DNA of 64,000 nt from Raffaelea ambrosiae (GCA_002778195.1 PCDI01000017.1:262119-326118), one strand, 5' to 3'. Positions 11,640-22,668 are shown, counted from the stretch's first letter. Notes: generated by a model from the letters alone, not told the origin. Translations and numbers: made by a program.

Positions 11640-11725
11640 GATTGGGACCGGCCATTGGGACCAGCCATGGGGACCAGCCATGGGGGCCAGCCATTGGGGC
11701 CAGCAGCCATGGGGACCAGCTGGTC
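11640..11725. repeat. Tandem repeat, unit about GGGACCAGCCAT
   Basis: Six to seven imperfect units of GGGACCAGCCATG / GGGGCCAGCCATT lie in the long leader. No coding role is seen. Confidence 0.75.
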
Positions 11726-12132
11726 ACGTCGCTGCCGCCGCGGCCGCCGCTCCCCTAGGGCCTCGTCCATTGGGCTGATGCAAGTAGCATCGCGCTCGCG
11801 CACTCGAGCCACGACAGCACTCGCACGCACGACCGCACAAACAAGCAGACACTGCACTCACAACACTCTCCTCTCTCACACGCACGCACGCACGCGCGCA
11901 CGCACGCAACCGCACCAACTTGGTTAAGCTCGCGCCCCCCTCCGCCCCTTCTCCTCACTCCTCTCTCTTGCCTCGCCCAGGCCGTCAGCCAACTGCTTGG
12001 GATAGCCTTTCCTCTTTCGCTCTCCCATTTCCGCATCCTCTCGCCATCTTCCCTGGTCCAAGTGGCTTCCAGCCCCCCCCCCCCTTTGTCGGTGCTGCAG
12101 ATCGGCCATCTACAAGCACACATGCACCGTAC

Positions 12133-12180
12133 CGCCTGCATTGCCTGCATCGCCTGCATTGCCTGCATCGCCTGCATCTC
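12133..12180. repeat. 9-base tandem repeat TGCCTGCAT/CGCCTGCAT
   Basis: Five alternating units TGCCTGCAT and CGCCTGCAT run head to tail in the pyrimidine-rich leader region. Confidence 0.85.
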
Positions 12181-12639
12181 GTGAGCCTGGCCACCACTGC
12201 CTCCGTCTGGCCCGCCCCCATCCCTGGCCTGCCGCGGCTCTGGACGGTGTCCCCCTGCCGGCGAGTACGTGTACGAGTAGTGACCTCTTTTGCCCACTTC
12301 GTGTGGATGTAAGCTCCATGTCCCCATGCTGGCGTGCTCGCCCATCTTGTCTATCTGCCCGTTTCCCTAATTACACATGCAAGCCCTGCTTCGCGCGCGT
12401 CCACCAGTGTCACCCTCCTCCGCCTGCTCCTCCTCGCGCCTTTCCCTTTCCCTCGCTCTCTGCGTGTCATCTTCCTCCGCCTGCTGCTCTTCCTGCGTAT
12501 CACCGCCCTCCACGAGCCCTCGCTTGATGTCATCTCTCCCCATACCATCCTGGTCCTGGGATGTCCACTGCTACTGCAGCTGCCTCGCAGTAGCACGATG
12601 CAGAGCCAAGGAACATCGCTGCGTCTATTTTCCCCGACC

Positions 12640-12716
12640 TCACACACACACTCACACACTCACACACTCACACACACTCACACACACTCGCACACACTCG
12701 CACACACTCGCACACA
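12640..12716. repeat. CA-rich microsatellite (ACACACTC units)
   Basis: About 75 bases of CACACACTCACACACTCG-type units, in the leader upstream of the gene at 13571. Confidence 0.9.
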
Positions 12717-13570
12717 AGAGCTCTCTAGCTCTCGCATCCTCCACTCACATCCGCAGCCCCTACACCAGAGACGACGACACCACTTAAACCCGCTAGCTGG
12801 GGAAAGCTATGCTGATGAAGGGGGTGGGAGACAATGAGCTCTGACAACAATAGCAGGCATCTGGCGAACGACCTCGCTCCCTCTCAGACGGACCTTCGCC
12901 CACCTATTAGTCTCCCCACCGATTCGGAGCTGCCCTGTTGCATGCAAACTTAAAGCCCAGGTATGTCAGCCTTTTTTTGGGCTGCCCACCCCCATGCCGA
13001 TCTCCTCTCTCTCTTCGTTGTCCCCCTTCTCCTTCGCTCCTTCGCCCTTGCCCTTTGGCCGATCCCGCCGTGTGGCCCATAATCTTTTTTGCCATGCACC
13101 ACAGCATGCACCATTATCATCTGCACTCTGGTTCCTATGTTGCTGCTTGATTTCCCACCTTGCATCCAACTTCCCTTGCACCTGCTGTGTTCTCCATTCT
13201 GGCTTGCGCGGCTGCAGCTCGAATAGCCATGAGGGCATAGTCGGTGTGGCATTTTTTTTGCATTTTTTTTCTTGTTCCTTTTTGTGTTGTCTCGGGGTGT
13301 TTGTTTGTTTGTTTGTTTCGACCTCCGGCACAATATCATCGTCGTTTCCGATCTCCGGCTTTTCAGCCTCCCCCGGCTCTTTGGGGCACCTAACGCCGAC
13401 CACCTCCATTCTCCCGCATCGTCTCTTTCGCCCTCCTCGAATCTCCGCGCCGCTACTCCCATCTTCGTTCCATCTCCTGTCTACATCTCCTTTGTTTCTT
13501 CCATCTCTCGCCTCCGTCTCTCTCTACCTCTATATTCTGATTCAAACACCTTATCGTGCCCAACCTCATC

Positions 13571-14569
13571 ATGTATACTGAAACGCTTCCAGAATACAGG
13601 CCTCGAAGGGCCCTACGGAAGATGGAGCCCGATCCAGACTGTGCCGTGTGCAAGGCTCCGGCCAACCTCGGCTGTACGTGTGAAGGACGCTGGCTGGACA
13701 GGTGGGTCGACGAGGCCGAGACTCGCACCATGCAGAGCGCCTACGAAGAGATACGGTATGTAATTTGTGTGCTGTCCCCCATGTATACATATACATATAT
13801 ATGTGTGTATACATATATATGTGTGTCTGTGTGTGTATACGTACATGTCTCTCTCTCTCTCTCTCCTGCGCAACCCATTTCATCCTTTTTTAAATCGTCC
13901 TGTTCCTTGCTTGTGCATCTCTCTCTAACCATCCGCCTCCGACGGCGCTGCAGCTCGTGGGTAAAGGAACACGCAAAAGAGTACATCCTGGCCTACTTCC
14001 ATCTGCTCAAGGAACAGCGGATGCAGGCCCATCGTGAACACCTGGAACAGCTCACCAACTTTGCCTACCAAAACTACAACCTCCCGCCCAATCCCCAGGA
14101 CATCCAGGCTGCCAATACAAGGCTAAAACGCGGCATCGACGAGGACTGGCAGTCGTCCGTCCACCGCTATCCGGAGGTGCTGGACTACTACTTTAGCCTC
14201 ATGCGCATCGAGCTGCCCAACGACGAGGATTCCAAAGTGTGCGACCCGCCACTGAGCGCCATGTCCCGCGCCCGCAAGGCCACGCAGCAGCAGCGGCTCA
14301 GCGCCCCGCCCACGGTCGCTGGCAGTGCTGGTGGCGGTGGCGGCGGCGGCGGCGTCGAGATGGGCATGACCTTTGTGCCGTCGGTCCGCGGCCGGACACC
14401 ACCACCACCGGTCTCTGAACGCATGACGGAGAAGAACATCGAACGCATCGAGCGCGAGCGGCGGCGGACGCCCGGTCCGCCGCCGAGTCACTACCAGGGG
14501 ATGCCACGGCGGCATTCATCTTACCGACGACACCACCCGCCGCAGCCGCCAGGCCCTTATCCTTTCTGA
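13571..14569 (+). CDS. Conserved fungal protein of unknown function (266 aa)
   Basis: Exons 13571-13755 and 13954-14569. The 198-base intron has donor GTATGT, a ctaacc branch, and acceptor ctgcag, and contains a TATACA/TATATG microsatellite and a CT run. The ATG in context catcATGtatact is chosen as the first Met; the frame is open only five codons further up, with no ATG. The protein begins MYTETLPEYRPRRALRKMEP. It has a small Cys group, C24-x2-C27 with C35-x-C37, that could bind metal, then a helical region after the intron (SWVKEHAKEYILAYFHLL, then LKRGIDEDWQSSVHRYPEVL). The tail is low-complexity with a Gly run, basic and Pro-rich. I recognise this layout from unnamed proteins in other Sordariomycetes and know no function for it. 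A nuclear or RNA-related role would be a guess. Confidence 0.85.
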   Translation: MYTETLPEYRPRRALRKMEPDPDCAVCKAPANLGCTCEGRWLDRWVDEAETRTMQSAYEEIRYVICVLSPMYTYTYICVYTYICVSVCVYVHVSLSLSPAQPISSFFKSSCSLLVHLSLTIRLRRRCSSWVKEHAKEYILAYFHLLKEQRMQAHREHLEQLTNFAYQNYNLPPNPQDIQAANTRLKRGIDEDWQSSVHRYPEVLDYYFSLMRIELPNDEDSKVCDPPLSAMSRARKATQQQRLSAPPTVAGSAGGGGGGGGVEMGMTFVPSVRGRTPPPPVSERMTEKNIERIERERRRTPGPPPSHYQGMPRRHSSYRRHHPPQPPGPYPF

Positions 14570-15915
14570 TTTGTGTTTGGGGGTGAGGGAAATAGAAAAG
14601 GTTCCTTTTTTTTCATCTTTGATTCTGCCGGGATGGGAGGAGGGGTGGGGGTAAATGGTTTGAAAAGAAAAGACGGAACGACTCGAGGTTTCTGCTTCAA
14701 ATTCGGACTCTGTCTGTTTCCCAACGGCATGATCGGCCCAGCAAGCCCTTTTTTATGATCTTTGTGACCGGACGGACCTTCTCTCTTCTGTCTCGCACGG
14801 CACCAAATTTCGCCCACAATTTGCCCGCTATTACGATACCTTACGCGACGACGATATGCCTGGTTTTTTTTTTTTTGCTCCTTTCCTTTATTTCCCTTTG
14901 TTCCTCTTTTTTTCCTATGTTATGCATTATCACAAAGGGAGTTGTGCGTTCTACTCTTAGCTCATTCTCACTCCGAGTTTCTTTTGTTTTTTTTTGCTTT
15001 ATCCTCGTCTCATCTTTCATCTTTCATAGCCTTCCAATTTGTATTCTCGCTTGGCAAACAAGATAGATCTTCTCTTTTTTTTTCCTGCCAAGGGAAACCC
15101 AATTCAGGTGTTTGGGGCGGTGGAAATAGTATTGCTTTTGATTTTCGCGTGCTTGGGCTGCGACCCTCTCTTCTGAACATGCGGCACCAACAACGTTGGG
15201 TTGTTGAACTCCAGTAACTTATTTTTTTACGTTTACGCCCCGTCCTCTATATTCGGGCTCAGGCTTTTTCACTTTTTTTTTTGTCCTTTGGGCTCTTTTC
15301 TCCCTTCGGTTTTCTATCGGGCTCGCCATCGGAGCATACCCCCTTTTTGTTTTTGCTGTACGAGTAGATAGGATCAGGCCATTTCCATACCTAGCTACGT
15401 TGTCTTTTTCTTTTTTCCCCTTCTGAGGCCCTCTTTTTCCATGGTCTCCAGTTTCCTCCTTTCATCTGCCGATGAGGCACGCGAGCATACAACACAGGAG
15501 AGAAAAGCATTAAAAAAACGGAGAACTGACGATCCAAGGAAATGACAAAGAAAGGGAAATAGGGCGGCGAGTCGGGGAACACGGCTTCTGCGTGCGTATG
15601 TGTGTGTGTGTGCTATGTATCCTTGCAGTCGTCGTCGCTGGCCAGGCCCCAAGAGACAACATTGGCTGGCATGGGGCCCATCCCCACTGCAATTACCCAC
15701 CTGCCTGCAGCAGTGTGTAAGACATGTTTTGTATTTTTATTTTATTTTTTATTTTTATTTTTTATTTTTATTTTTGAAATTCTGCCCTGTCATAGGAGGT
15801 CCACTCCAAAAGCTTTTGGCGCCCACCGCCCTTCATACACCGCACCCTACTCGTACACCTGCCATATAACCACTATTACGAGACAGAAAATTCATAGTTC
15901 AGCACCTGAACAAGA
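14570..15915. other. Intergenic: 3' region of the unknown gene
   Basis: T-rich plus strand with many T-runs (for example 14864-14876 and an ATTTTT repeat at 15735-15775). No gene is seen. Copies of the TACTCGTAC motif lie at 15358-15366 (reverse) and 15848-15856, the second 60 bases before the first tRNA. Confidence 0.6.
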
Positions 15916-15997
15916 GGTGGGATGCCAGAGTGGTCTAATGGGTATGATTAGAAATCATATGGCTTCGGTCGCGGGAGTTCGAATCTCCCTCCCATCG
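15916..15997 (+). tRNA. tRNA-Ser(AGA), copy 1
   Basis: 82 bases fold as a class II tRNA. The acceptor is GGTGGGA with TCCCATC (one G-U pair) and discriminator G. The D stem is CCA/TGG. The anticodon arm is TATGA-TTAGAAA-TCATA, giving anticodon AGA. The short variable arm is GGC-TTCG-GTC with a UUCG tetraloop. The T arm is GGGAG-TTCGAAT-CTCCC. No intron. A T-run right after it (15999-16006) fits Pol III termination. The anticodon and variable arm together mark it as serine. Confidence 0.95.
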
Positions 15998-16007
15998 GTT
16001 TTTTTTG
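15998..16007 (+). terminator. Pol III T-run terminator of tRNA-Ser copy 1
   Basis: Eight T residues start two bases after the discriminator base. Confidence 0.75.
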
Positions 16008-16102
16008 TTTCTTTTTTCTTTTTTTCCTATTTCTTGGCTCGGGTTCTGCTTCAATTATACCCTTTTACGAGGCAAAAGAAGCACGGTCCAGCACCTGAAA
16101 CA

Positions 16103-16184
16103 GGTGGGATGCCAGAGTGGTCTAATGGGTATGATTAGAAATCATATGGCTTCGGTCGCGGGAGTTCGAATCTCCCTCCCATCG
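16103..16184 (+). tRNA. tRNA-Ser(AGA), copy 2 (tandem duplicate)
   Basis: Its 82 bases are identical to the copy at 15916 and it lies 105 bases downstream on the same strand. The duplicated block also includes the 5' flank (tacgagRcaRaa... then CAGCACCTGAA just before each gene), so the unit is about 190 bases. A T-run at 16189-16197 follows. Confidence 0.95.
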
Positions 16185-16188
16185 TTTC

Positions 16189-16197
16189 TTTTTTTTT
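16189..16197 (+). terminator. Pol III T-run terminator of tRNA-Ser copy 2
   Basis: Nine T residues start five bases after the gene, interrupted from it only by TTTC. Confidence 0.7.
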
Positions 16198-17190
16198 CAG
16201 TTCATGAATTTGGAATTTGGATTTTTTTTTTCTATGTTTGCTTCGGCCGTGATATTCTATTACTATTTTTGGCTGGTTCAATTATGCTTATTCTTTTATC
16301 TCGCTTTTTTTTTTGCGGGTTGATTTAAATCTGACCAAAGAAATGACAGTGGTCTTTTTTGTAAAACTTAGTTAAATCGCGTCTTTCTCGAACAAACAAT
16401 ACGGACAACGTTCAACAAAACGGCAAAGGCAAGGCAAGTATAGTGTGATACTCTTTGTGCTTTCATCAATTTGTTCAAGACGGCCAAGAAAAATGAAACA
16501 TGAACCAATTCTTCTTTCATATTTCTTCTTCTCTTCCATTTTCCGTTTTCATGCCATGCCAAAGAAGCCAAAAAAAAACAGAAGAGACAACTCTTGCTAC
16601 TGACATACCGGAATCGAGAGAAAAGAAAAGACACAAAAAAGAAGAAAATTGTAGGAGATGCCGAACTCTGCCTCCCTTTACCCCCGTCCCGTATTTTTTA
16701 TTTCAATCCCCGATAACGTTCGCCCCTGCCCAAGTCATAAAAAAGACAACAACTGATGCAAAGCCAAAACATAGGATATATATAGATATATATATATATG
16801 TGTGTAGAAGAGAAAGGTTCTAGTGACGATGAGGACAGGTAAGAACGGACGCAGCGCGGCGAGGAGGGGAGAAAAGGCAGACGGCTAACAAGAAAAAGAG
16901 CATGAAACGACAAACTCGAAACTGAGAATTTTGAAAGAAACGCAGAAGCCAATACTAGAAAACGAAAGAGAAAACACAGGATGTCTGCAGGGTTAGACCA
17001 AAACGGGTAGGGAACAGCAAGAAATGACAGAAACAAAGAAGAAAGCTGACTTGCTTTGAGAAGTGGACCGTCGGTTTTGGGAGGGGGGGGGGGTTTGCCT
17101 GTCCTTTCATGCCATGCCTTCGTTTTGGGGTTGGGTTTTATGGTGATCCTTCTTTTGTATACTGTCCCCCCTCGTTCTTCGTCCAGGCAT
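16198..17190. other. Intergenic: 3' side of BFR1
   Basis: AT-rich with T-runs and A-runs and a TATATA stretch at 16780-16800. A G-run lies at 17083-17092. No coding frame is supported. Confidence 0.55.
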
Positions 17191-17436
17191 TTATGCCTTG
17201 GTCTCTTCCTTGTCTTCCTCCTTCTCCTCCTTCTTCTCCTCGGATTCCTTCTTCTCGTCCAGAGAGCTCTCCTTCAGGTCGGCCGTGACCTCAGCAACGG
17301 CCTTGTCCTCGGTCTTCTTGCCGTTGACGCCGTTGGAGCCAGACTCGCCAGCCTCCTCCTTCTCGAGCTTCTCAATCTCCTTCTTGGCCTTGTCGATGTT
17401 CTATATTTGGGTTAGCATGTGAAGCAGAAATACAGG

Positions 17437-17472
<36 letters not shown>

Positions 17473-18910
17473 AAAAAAAAACTTACCCGCTGGGTCTGCG
17501 CGGCCTGGTCGTTCTCCCAGTTGGACAGCTTGGCCTTGATCTTCTCAATGGCAGCGGGGACGTCGTCGGCGCTGGAAGGCGGGTCGATGCCCATAAAGGC
17601 ACAGTCCTCGATGACCGACGGGGGCACGCTGTAGCCCTTGGACGTGGTGGCAGGAGGAGCGGCATCCCCGCTCTTCTTGCCCTTCTTGCCAGACTTCTTG
17701 GTGGCCGGCAGGTAGTCGTCCTCGCGGTCCTCCTTGCGCACAAGACGCTTGCCCTTGAGGCCAGAGTCGTCGACCTTGCGGGTGGCCTGGGCACTCAGGC
17801 TGCTCGCAGTGGCGGCGGCGGCGGCCGGGGCGGGCGCGGGCGCAGACGAGGGGTCGAAGAAGTGCAGCAGGCTGCGGGCACGGCGGATCTCGTCGAGGTA
17901 GGCCGGGTCGCTGGCCTCGGCCAGCAGACGCTGGGCCCGCTCCTTCTTGCGCTCGCGCTCGATGCGCTCGCGCTCGGCCTGCTTGCGCTCCCAGGCCTTC
18001 TGGCGGACCTCGCGCTCAAAGGCGGCGAAGGCCTTCTTCTGGCCGTAGTACTCGTCCTTGATCTTGCGGATGGCCTCGAACTTTTCGCGCTGCTCGGTGT
18101 GCAGCTTGCTGCGCTCGTCGCGCAGGTTGGACAGGTTCTTGTAGACGACATCCTGCTCGGCCTTGACCTTGTCGAGCTCGGCCTGGATGGTGTTGTACTT
18201 CTCGCTGAGGGCCTTGGCCTCCGGATCGTCCATGCTGTCCTTGATCTCCTTGATGCTGGCGCGGAGCTCGGCGATCTGCTTGTCCTGCACCTCGAACTGC
18301 GCAAAGTTCTTGCGCACCTTCCTGAGGCTCGTGATCTCGGACAGCGCCTTCTTCTCATCCACCAGCTTCATCATGCCGCCGTTAACCTGCTCCTCAAGCT
18401 TCTGGATGTGGCGGTCCAGGTCGTCGGTCGACTTGAACGGCAGCTTGCTGCGCGCAGTCTTCTGCTCGGCAATGCGGCTACGCAGCTGCTCGTCGAGGCG
18501 CTTGATCTGGTCCTGCTTCGATGTCCGCGCGGACTTGCCGCCGGCCTGCTTCGTGCGGATCTCGTTGAGCTGGCTGATCAGCTCCTGCCGCCGCTTCTGG
18601 CCGGCCGATGGGGCGCCATCCTTGCTCTTATTCGGCTGGACGAGTTCGATCTGGGCCTTGATCGCGTTCTGAGAAAAAGAGGAGCAGGCGTCAGCAACAG
18701 GCGAGGAGACCCAAAGAGGGAGTGGGGAGGGGGGAAGGGAACTGTGGCAATCAATCAAAGGGGCCCAAGACATACAAAGCGAGTCATGACATCCTTGTGC
18801 TCCTTCTCGGCTGCAGCGAGCAGCTTCTGGAACGCCGACTCATCGGGCTTGACAGGCCGGGTCGAGGCCGCGGGCGCATCGGTCGTCGGGGTGGTAGCGG
18901 TCTCGGCCAT
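17191..18910 (-). CDS. BFR1: Bfr1-like nuclear segregation / polysome-associated protein
   Basis: Three exons, 18776-18910, 17487-18668 and 17191-17400, give 508 residues. Intron 1 (107 bases) has GTATGT and TTCTCAG; intron 2 (86 bases) has GTAAGT and ATATAG and carries a GA microsatellite. Both junctions fall between codons. The protein starts MAETATTPTTDAPAAS and continues as a long Lys/Glu/Arg-rich coiled coil to about residue 320, with the Bfr1 signatures NAIKAQIELVQPNK, KSTDDLDRHIQKLEEQVNGG and EYYGQKKAFAAFEREVR. An Ala/Pro linker and a conserved C-terminal piece (DCAFMGIDPPSSADDVPAAI) follow, then an acidic Lys-Glu tail. Yeast Bfr1 associates with polysomes and ER mRNP and affects ploidy. 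A likely 5'-UTR intron lies upstream (donor CAG|GTAAGA at 19314, acceptor ATGCAG at 18995). It is divergent from RPB5. Confidence 0.95.
17438..17470. repeat. GA/CT microsatellite inside BFR1 intron 2
   Basis: About 32 bases of AG dinucleotides sit in the intron between BFR1 exons 2 and 3, next to the donor-side T tract (on the gene strand). Confidence 0.9.
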
Positions 18911-19976
18911 GGTGATGGAGAACAGGGGGAGACGAGGGCAAGCAATTGGGATGCTTCAAGACTGGTTCGGACGTAGTGAAAAGCCGCAGGACACCTGCAT
19001 GAGAAGAAGACCACAGGGGAGAGAGTCAATACAGTATGCTTGGGGAGAGAAGAAACACAATGATCGTACGGAAGCGGGAAGTTAAAAGAAGAAAAAAAAA
19101 ACAGAAAACACGGCAGGGATAAGCTGTTCTTTGGAAGCAGAAACAAAGAAAGCGGGAGGGAAAAACGCAGGAACAGGACAGATCGAAAATTGAAGCCCAC
19201 AAGAATTGTACGTACGCCAAAGAGGGGGCAACCGCGAATTAGGGAGGAAAAGCAAAAGGGAAAAAACGGACAATGGCTCCGCGGCGGCAGACAAAAAGCC
19301 AATTGAAGTCTTACCTGCAGGGACCAGTTGCTCGGGTAGCAAAAGGGCTTTGTCTCTTTGCCCCTTCTTTATTTTTGGCTCTCCCAAAAAGTGATATTTT
19401 TTCGATGTCGCTAATTTTTATTTTTCATGTTCTATTTTTTTATTTTTTATTTTATTTTTGTCCGCTATTTGCTGGTCTTGGTGTCAAAATCCATGTCCGA
19501 CAACCAACAGGCGTGACTGCCAAGGCCTGGTTGGTCTGTGCGCGCCTTCGGTGGTGGGTTTGGTAACCCCGAAAGGAAGGAAAGGAAGGAAAGGAAGAAG
19601 AGGCCAGCGAGAACCGGTTACTCTACTCTGATTGGCTATGATGATATAAAGTGGGTCCGAGCTTTTCTGAACTTTTTTTTTGGTTGGAGGCAAGAAGTGA
19701 GAAGAGGCTGCTGCTGCGAAAGACTCTCTTTTTTTATCACTTCCATCACCACGCGCCACCCTCCACGCCCACCGCGACTCACCACGAAAACAAACAAAAG
19801 GCGACGACAGGAAGGCTCGATCTCTTCGACTGCAGGAGTATCTCCCCCTGTTATTGGCGACACCACCATCGCGGAGAAGATCTGCGAGTTCGATAGCGCA
19901 ACGACTGCACGTTACGGCCGAGAGCGACGAGAAGAGAACGAGAAGGACCACAGACGCCGCCGACCAACCGACCACG
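18911..19976. promoter_or_regulatory. Shared divergent promoter region of BFR1 and RPB5
   Basis: 1,066 bases separate the two start codons. The region contains the inferred BFR1 5'-UTR intron (18995-19314), T-runs and ATTTTT repeats at 19400-19460, an AAGG repeat at 19571-19597, and CAC/CCA-rich sequence near the RPB5 start. No coding gene is seen. Confidence 0.55.
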
Positions 19977-21047
19977 ATGGACTCGCCGCCGCCTATGCAT
20001 GACCCGCAGGAGGCGGAACGCCAGGCCAAGCAGCGCGAGCTGCGCAAGCTGTGGCGGGCATGGCGCACTGTTCACGAGATGTGCCAGGATCGGGTACGTT
20101 TGGGTGGGCGTCGGGAGCTGCGTGAATGGAGTGTGCCTGCGGAGCAATCTCTGCTAACATAGGGGGGGGATGCAACTAGGGCTACGAGCTGGCCGAGGAA
20201 GAGATTAAAATCAGCTTCGACGACTTTGTCAACCAGTACACCCTTGCCGATGGGACAGCCGAGTAAGTGACAAGAAAGAGGAAGGAGGCAAGATGTTTCC
20301 AAGGAGTGAGAAGGGGAGACAAGAGGGGGACAAACGGAGGCACGGAGGGGAGGAGGGGGGGTGGAGGGGACGGACGTAGTGAGGTCAGCAGTATGGACCG
20401 GAGATGAGGAGGGGGAAACAGAAGACAAAGAGAGGCACACGGGGAGATGGAACGGACGAAAACACTTTCCATTTTCTCCTGGTTGAAATTTTCTTCTCTT
20501 ACTAACTCCCTCGTGTGCAAGCCGCGCAAAGATGCAGTTCTCGGCCCGGCCGTCGGACGCCATGAACAAAAAGTTTACGCCGCCGCCGACGGCCGCACGG
20601 CCAGACCCGTCGCCGGAGTGCGGCACCATCTGGGTGGAGTTTATGAGCGAGCTGCAGATCGGCGTCAAGGAGATCAAGCGCTTTGTGCAGCACTGTGTCG
20701 AGAACAACTTCCGGGCGGGCGTCATGGTGACGCAGGGCGCGCTGAGCGCGCAGGCGCGCAAGATTATCAGCGCGACGATGCAGTACACGCAGATCGAGTG
20801 CTTTATGCAGGACGACCTGCTGGTCAACATTACGCACCACGAGCTGGTCCCGACGCACGTGGTGCTGAGCAAGGAAGAAAAGACGGCGCTGCTGTCGCGG
20901 TACCGTCTCAAGGAGACGCAGCTGCCGCGCATCCAACAAAAGGACCCCGTGGCGCGGTACCTAGGCCTGAAGCGCGGCCAGGTGGTCAAGATTATCCGGA
21001 CGAGCGAGACAGCCGGCCGGTATGCCAGCTACCGGCTGTGTGTGTGA
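19977..21047 (+). CDS. RPB5: RNA polymerase I/II/III shared subunit Rpb5 (RPABC1)
   Basis: Three exons, 19977-20093, 20180-20262 and 20522-21047, give 241 residues. Intron 1 has GTACGT and CTAG; intron 2 (259 bases) has GTAAGT and a perfect TACTAAC branch near its GCAAG acceptor. Frame is kept across both joins (…CQDR|GYELAEEEIKIS…ADGTA|DRAKMQFSARP). The N-terminal jaw region is followed by the highly conserved C-terminal domain: IECFMQDDLLVNITHHELVP, KEETALLSRYRLKE-like sequence, QLPRIQQKDPVARYLGLKRG and VVKIIRTSETAGRYASYR. Rpb5 is part of the lower jaw of all three nuclear RNA polymerases. The protein is a little longer than the yeast one (215 aa), mainly from a Pro-rich insert (KKFTPPPTAARPDPSP). 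Confidence 0.97.
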
Positions 21048-22668
21048 GACGGGGGAGAGAGGAAGAGAGAAAGACGGCAGCGTTGTATGCAGTACGTTGG
21101 TGAGGGATGTTGGTGTTCAGATTGTGTCCAAGCAAAGAGAGGGGGGAGGGGGATGGAAATGTCATCAGGGACGGTTTGGATGTGTGCGTTGGGGGGTTCA
21201 TTTAGAGAGAGGGGGAATTACCATCTCACTACTGCTGCTGATGTGGTATCTGTTTTTTTTTTTTGCTTCTTTTTGATGTATGGCGTTCTCTCGACAGGCT
21301 TGTCTTGCTTTTCTAAATTTCTTTTACTGTTCAACAATATCATTACAAGGTCATGGTCCACCCAAGCGGAGCTGTTTTAAGACGAGGAAGTTCTTCTGCT
21401 GGCTTTTTCCTTTCTTTGACTTCAAGTGTGGGTTGTAAGCTAGTGAAACCAATGCGTCTAGACGTGGCCGCTGGTTTTCGCGGCTACCTTGCCTCGTCAA
21501 CAATTGGTACGAGTTGACAGTCCTTCCATAAGTAGCAGCCATACTGCCGAGCTCAAAGAATCCTGTGCCGAGCCCACTAATTCTTGGCCACAGTTGCTGT
21601 TTGTTCGAGCTGAATATTATCTCGCGTATCCAAGGAGCCTGAGGCAAGCAAATCACTTTCTGGGCAGCTTCTCCATACACACGATATCACATGCATATTA
21701 CAGTCAAATATAACTCAATTTTCTCTTAAGAAAAAACCAGCCACAGTAGCTACCATCTTCAATGACCCCTAATCCTGCGCAGCGCAAATAAAGTTATTCG
21801 TGGGGTGGTTTTGCCCAAGATGGACAAATCAGGTCTAAGGCGTGAAATAACCACCACGCACACCATTCCTTCGCTTGACATAATGAAAACTCCAGAGCAG
21901 GCCGGGGATGCGGGGTGGATTGATGCTTGTCTGTAAGGTACCTTGTAGTTTCTTTTTTCGTCTTTTCAAAGCTTGTTTCATTGTTTTGTGTCATTTGTTT
22001 ATTATATAGAAACGGAGGAAGGATATGGGTGTTCGTCTGAAAGTGGCACTCCCTGCATTGCTTCTCCTCCCCCCCTTTAGTTTTACCTTTTTTTTTCAAT
22101 TGAACTATCAAATATATATATATTTTCTGCTCGTGCTTCCCGGCTGCCCAAGACAAAAATAGGAAGGACAGAAAACAAGCAGACCGAATGTGTGGCTGTA
22201 ACAAGCCGGGGTATAATGGTGCTGCAACAACAAGATCCAAAAAAAAAAAAAATATCAAATAGCGCTCTCCCACGCCGTCATTCACATCATACATCGGACA
22301 ATCCACCGAGCTCCTGCATCTCGCTGTCTCTGGTGCTCGGATATCAACCACTTCGGTTTAACCCGCACATACTGCAGTAAATGTTGTTGCCCATCAGGTT
22401 GCTCCATTATCCCATCCCAAACCGTTCAACGGCTGTCATGTGTGATAAAAAAAAAAGAGAGAGATTCCCAAAGGCTCACTGGGCCCGCAGAAAGCCCATG
22501 TAAACGCCTATGCTGAAAATCGGATACCCTAAAAGTGCCGCTGGTAACGCTGATATTATGTTGTCGTCATCGTAAACACAAATCAAAGAAAAGAAAAAAA
22601 TCGAGAAGATGGCAGCCGTATTCTGTACAATGTGATAGAGACGGAAATGTCATGGACTCATAATCGAA
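21048..22668. other. Convergent intergenic region between RPB5 and the 7TM gene
   Basis: More AT-rich than the genes, with T- and A-runs (for example 21251-21262, 22240-22252) and a TATATATATA stretch at 22110-22123. The two genes point at each other, so both 3' UTRs lie here. No coding frame is supported. Confidence 0.55.

Larger units (their letters stand above)
9351..13570. other. 4.2 kb non-coding: MTG2 upstream region and long pyrimidine-rich leader of the next gene
   Basis: No frame here has a recognisable family or even composition. A TATA-like ctatatatgcg lies at 10748. From about 10900 to 13570 the plus strand is strongly C/T-rich, with CT blocks, T-runs, a CA-repeat and short tandem repeats, as in fungal promoters and 5' leaders. 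It runs straight into the ATG at 13571. One TACTCGTAC-type motif copy lies at 12271-12279. Long open frames on both strands in this stretch are repeats of Ser/Pro/Leu or Arg/Gly and are not believed. Confidence 0.55.

Noticed and set aside
10755..11927. A 390-codon plus-strand open frame after the TATA-like site
   Set aside because: Composition changes abruptly with each simple repeat, includes poly-Lys and CA-repeat translation, and overlaps another open frame of equal quality. No family is recognised.
12640..12716. Possible CRISPR-like or direct-repeat array
   Set aside because: It is a simple CA-type microsatellite without spacers, in a eukaryotic genome.
17862..19085. A 407-codon Leu/Val-rich plus-strand open frame that looks membrane-like
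   Set aside because: It is the complement of the Lys/Glu-rich coiled coil of BFR1; antisense of such codons gives Leu/Phe/Val.
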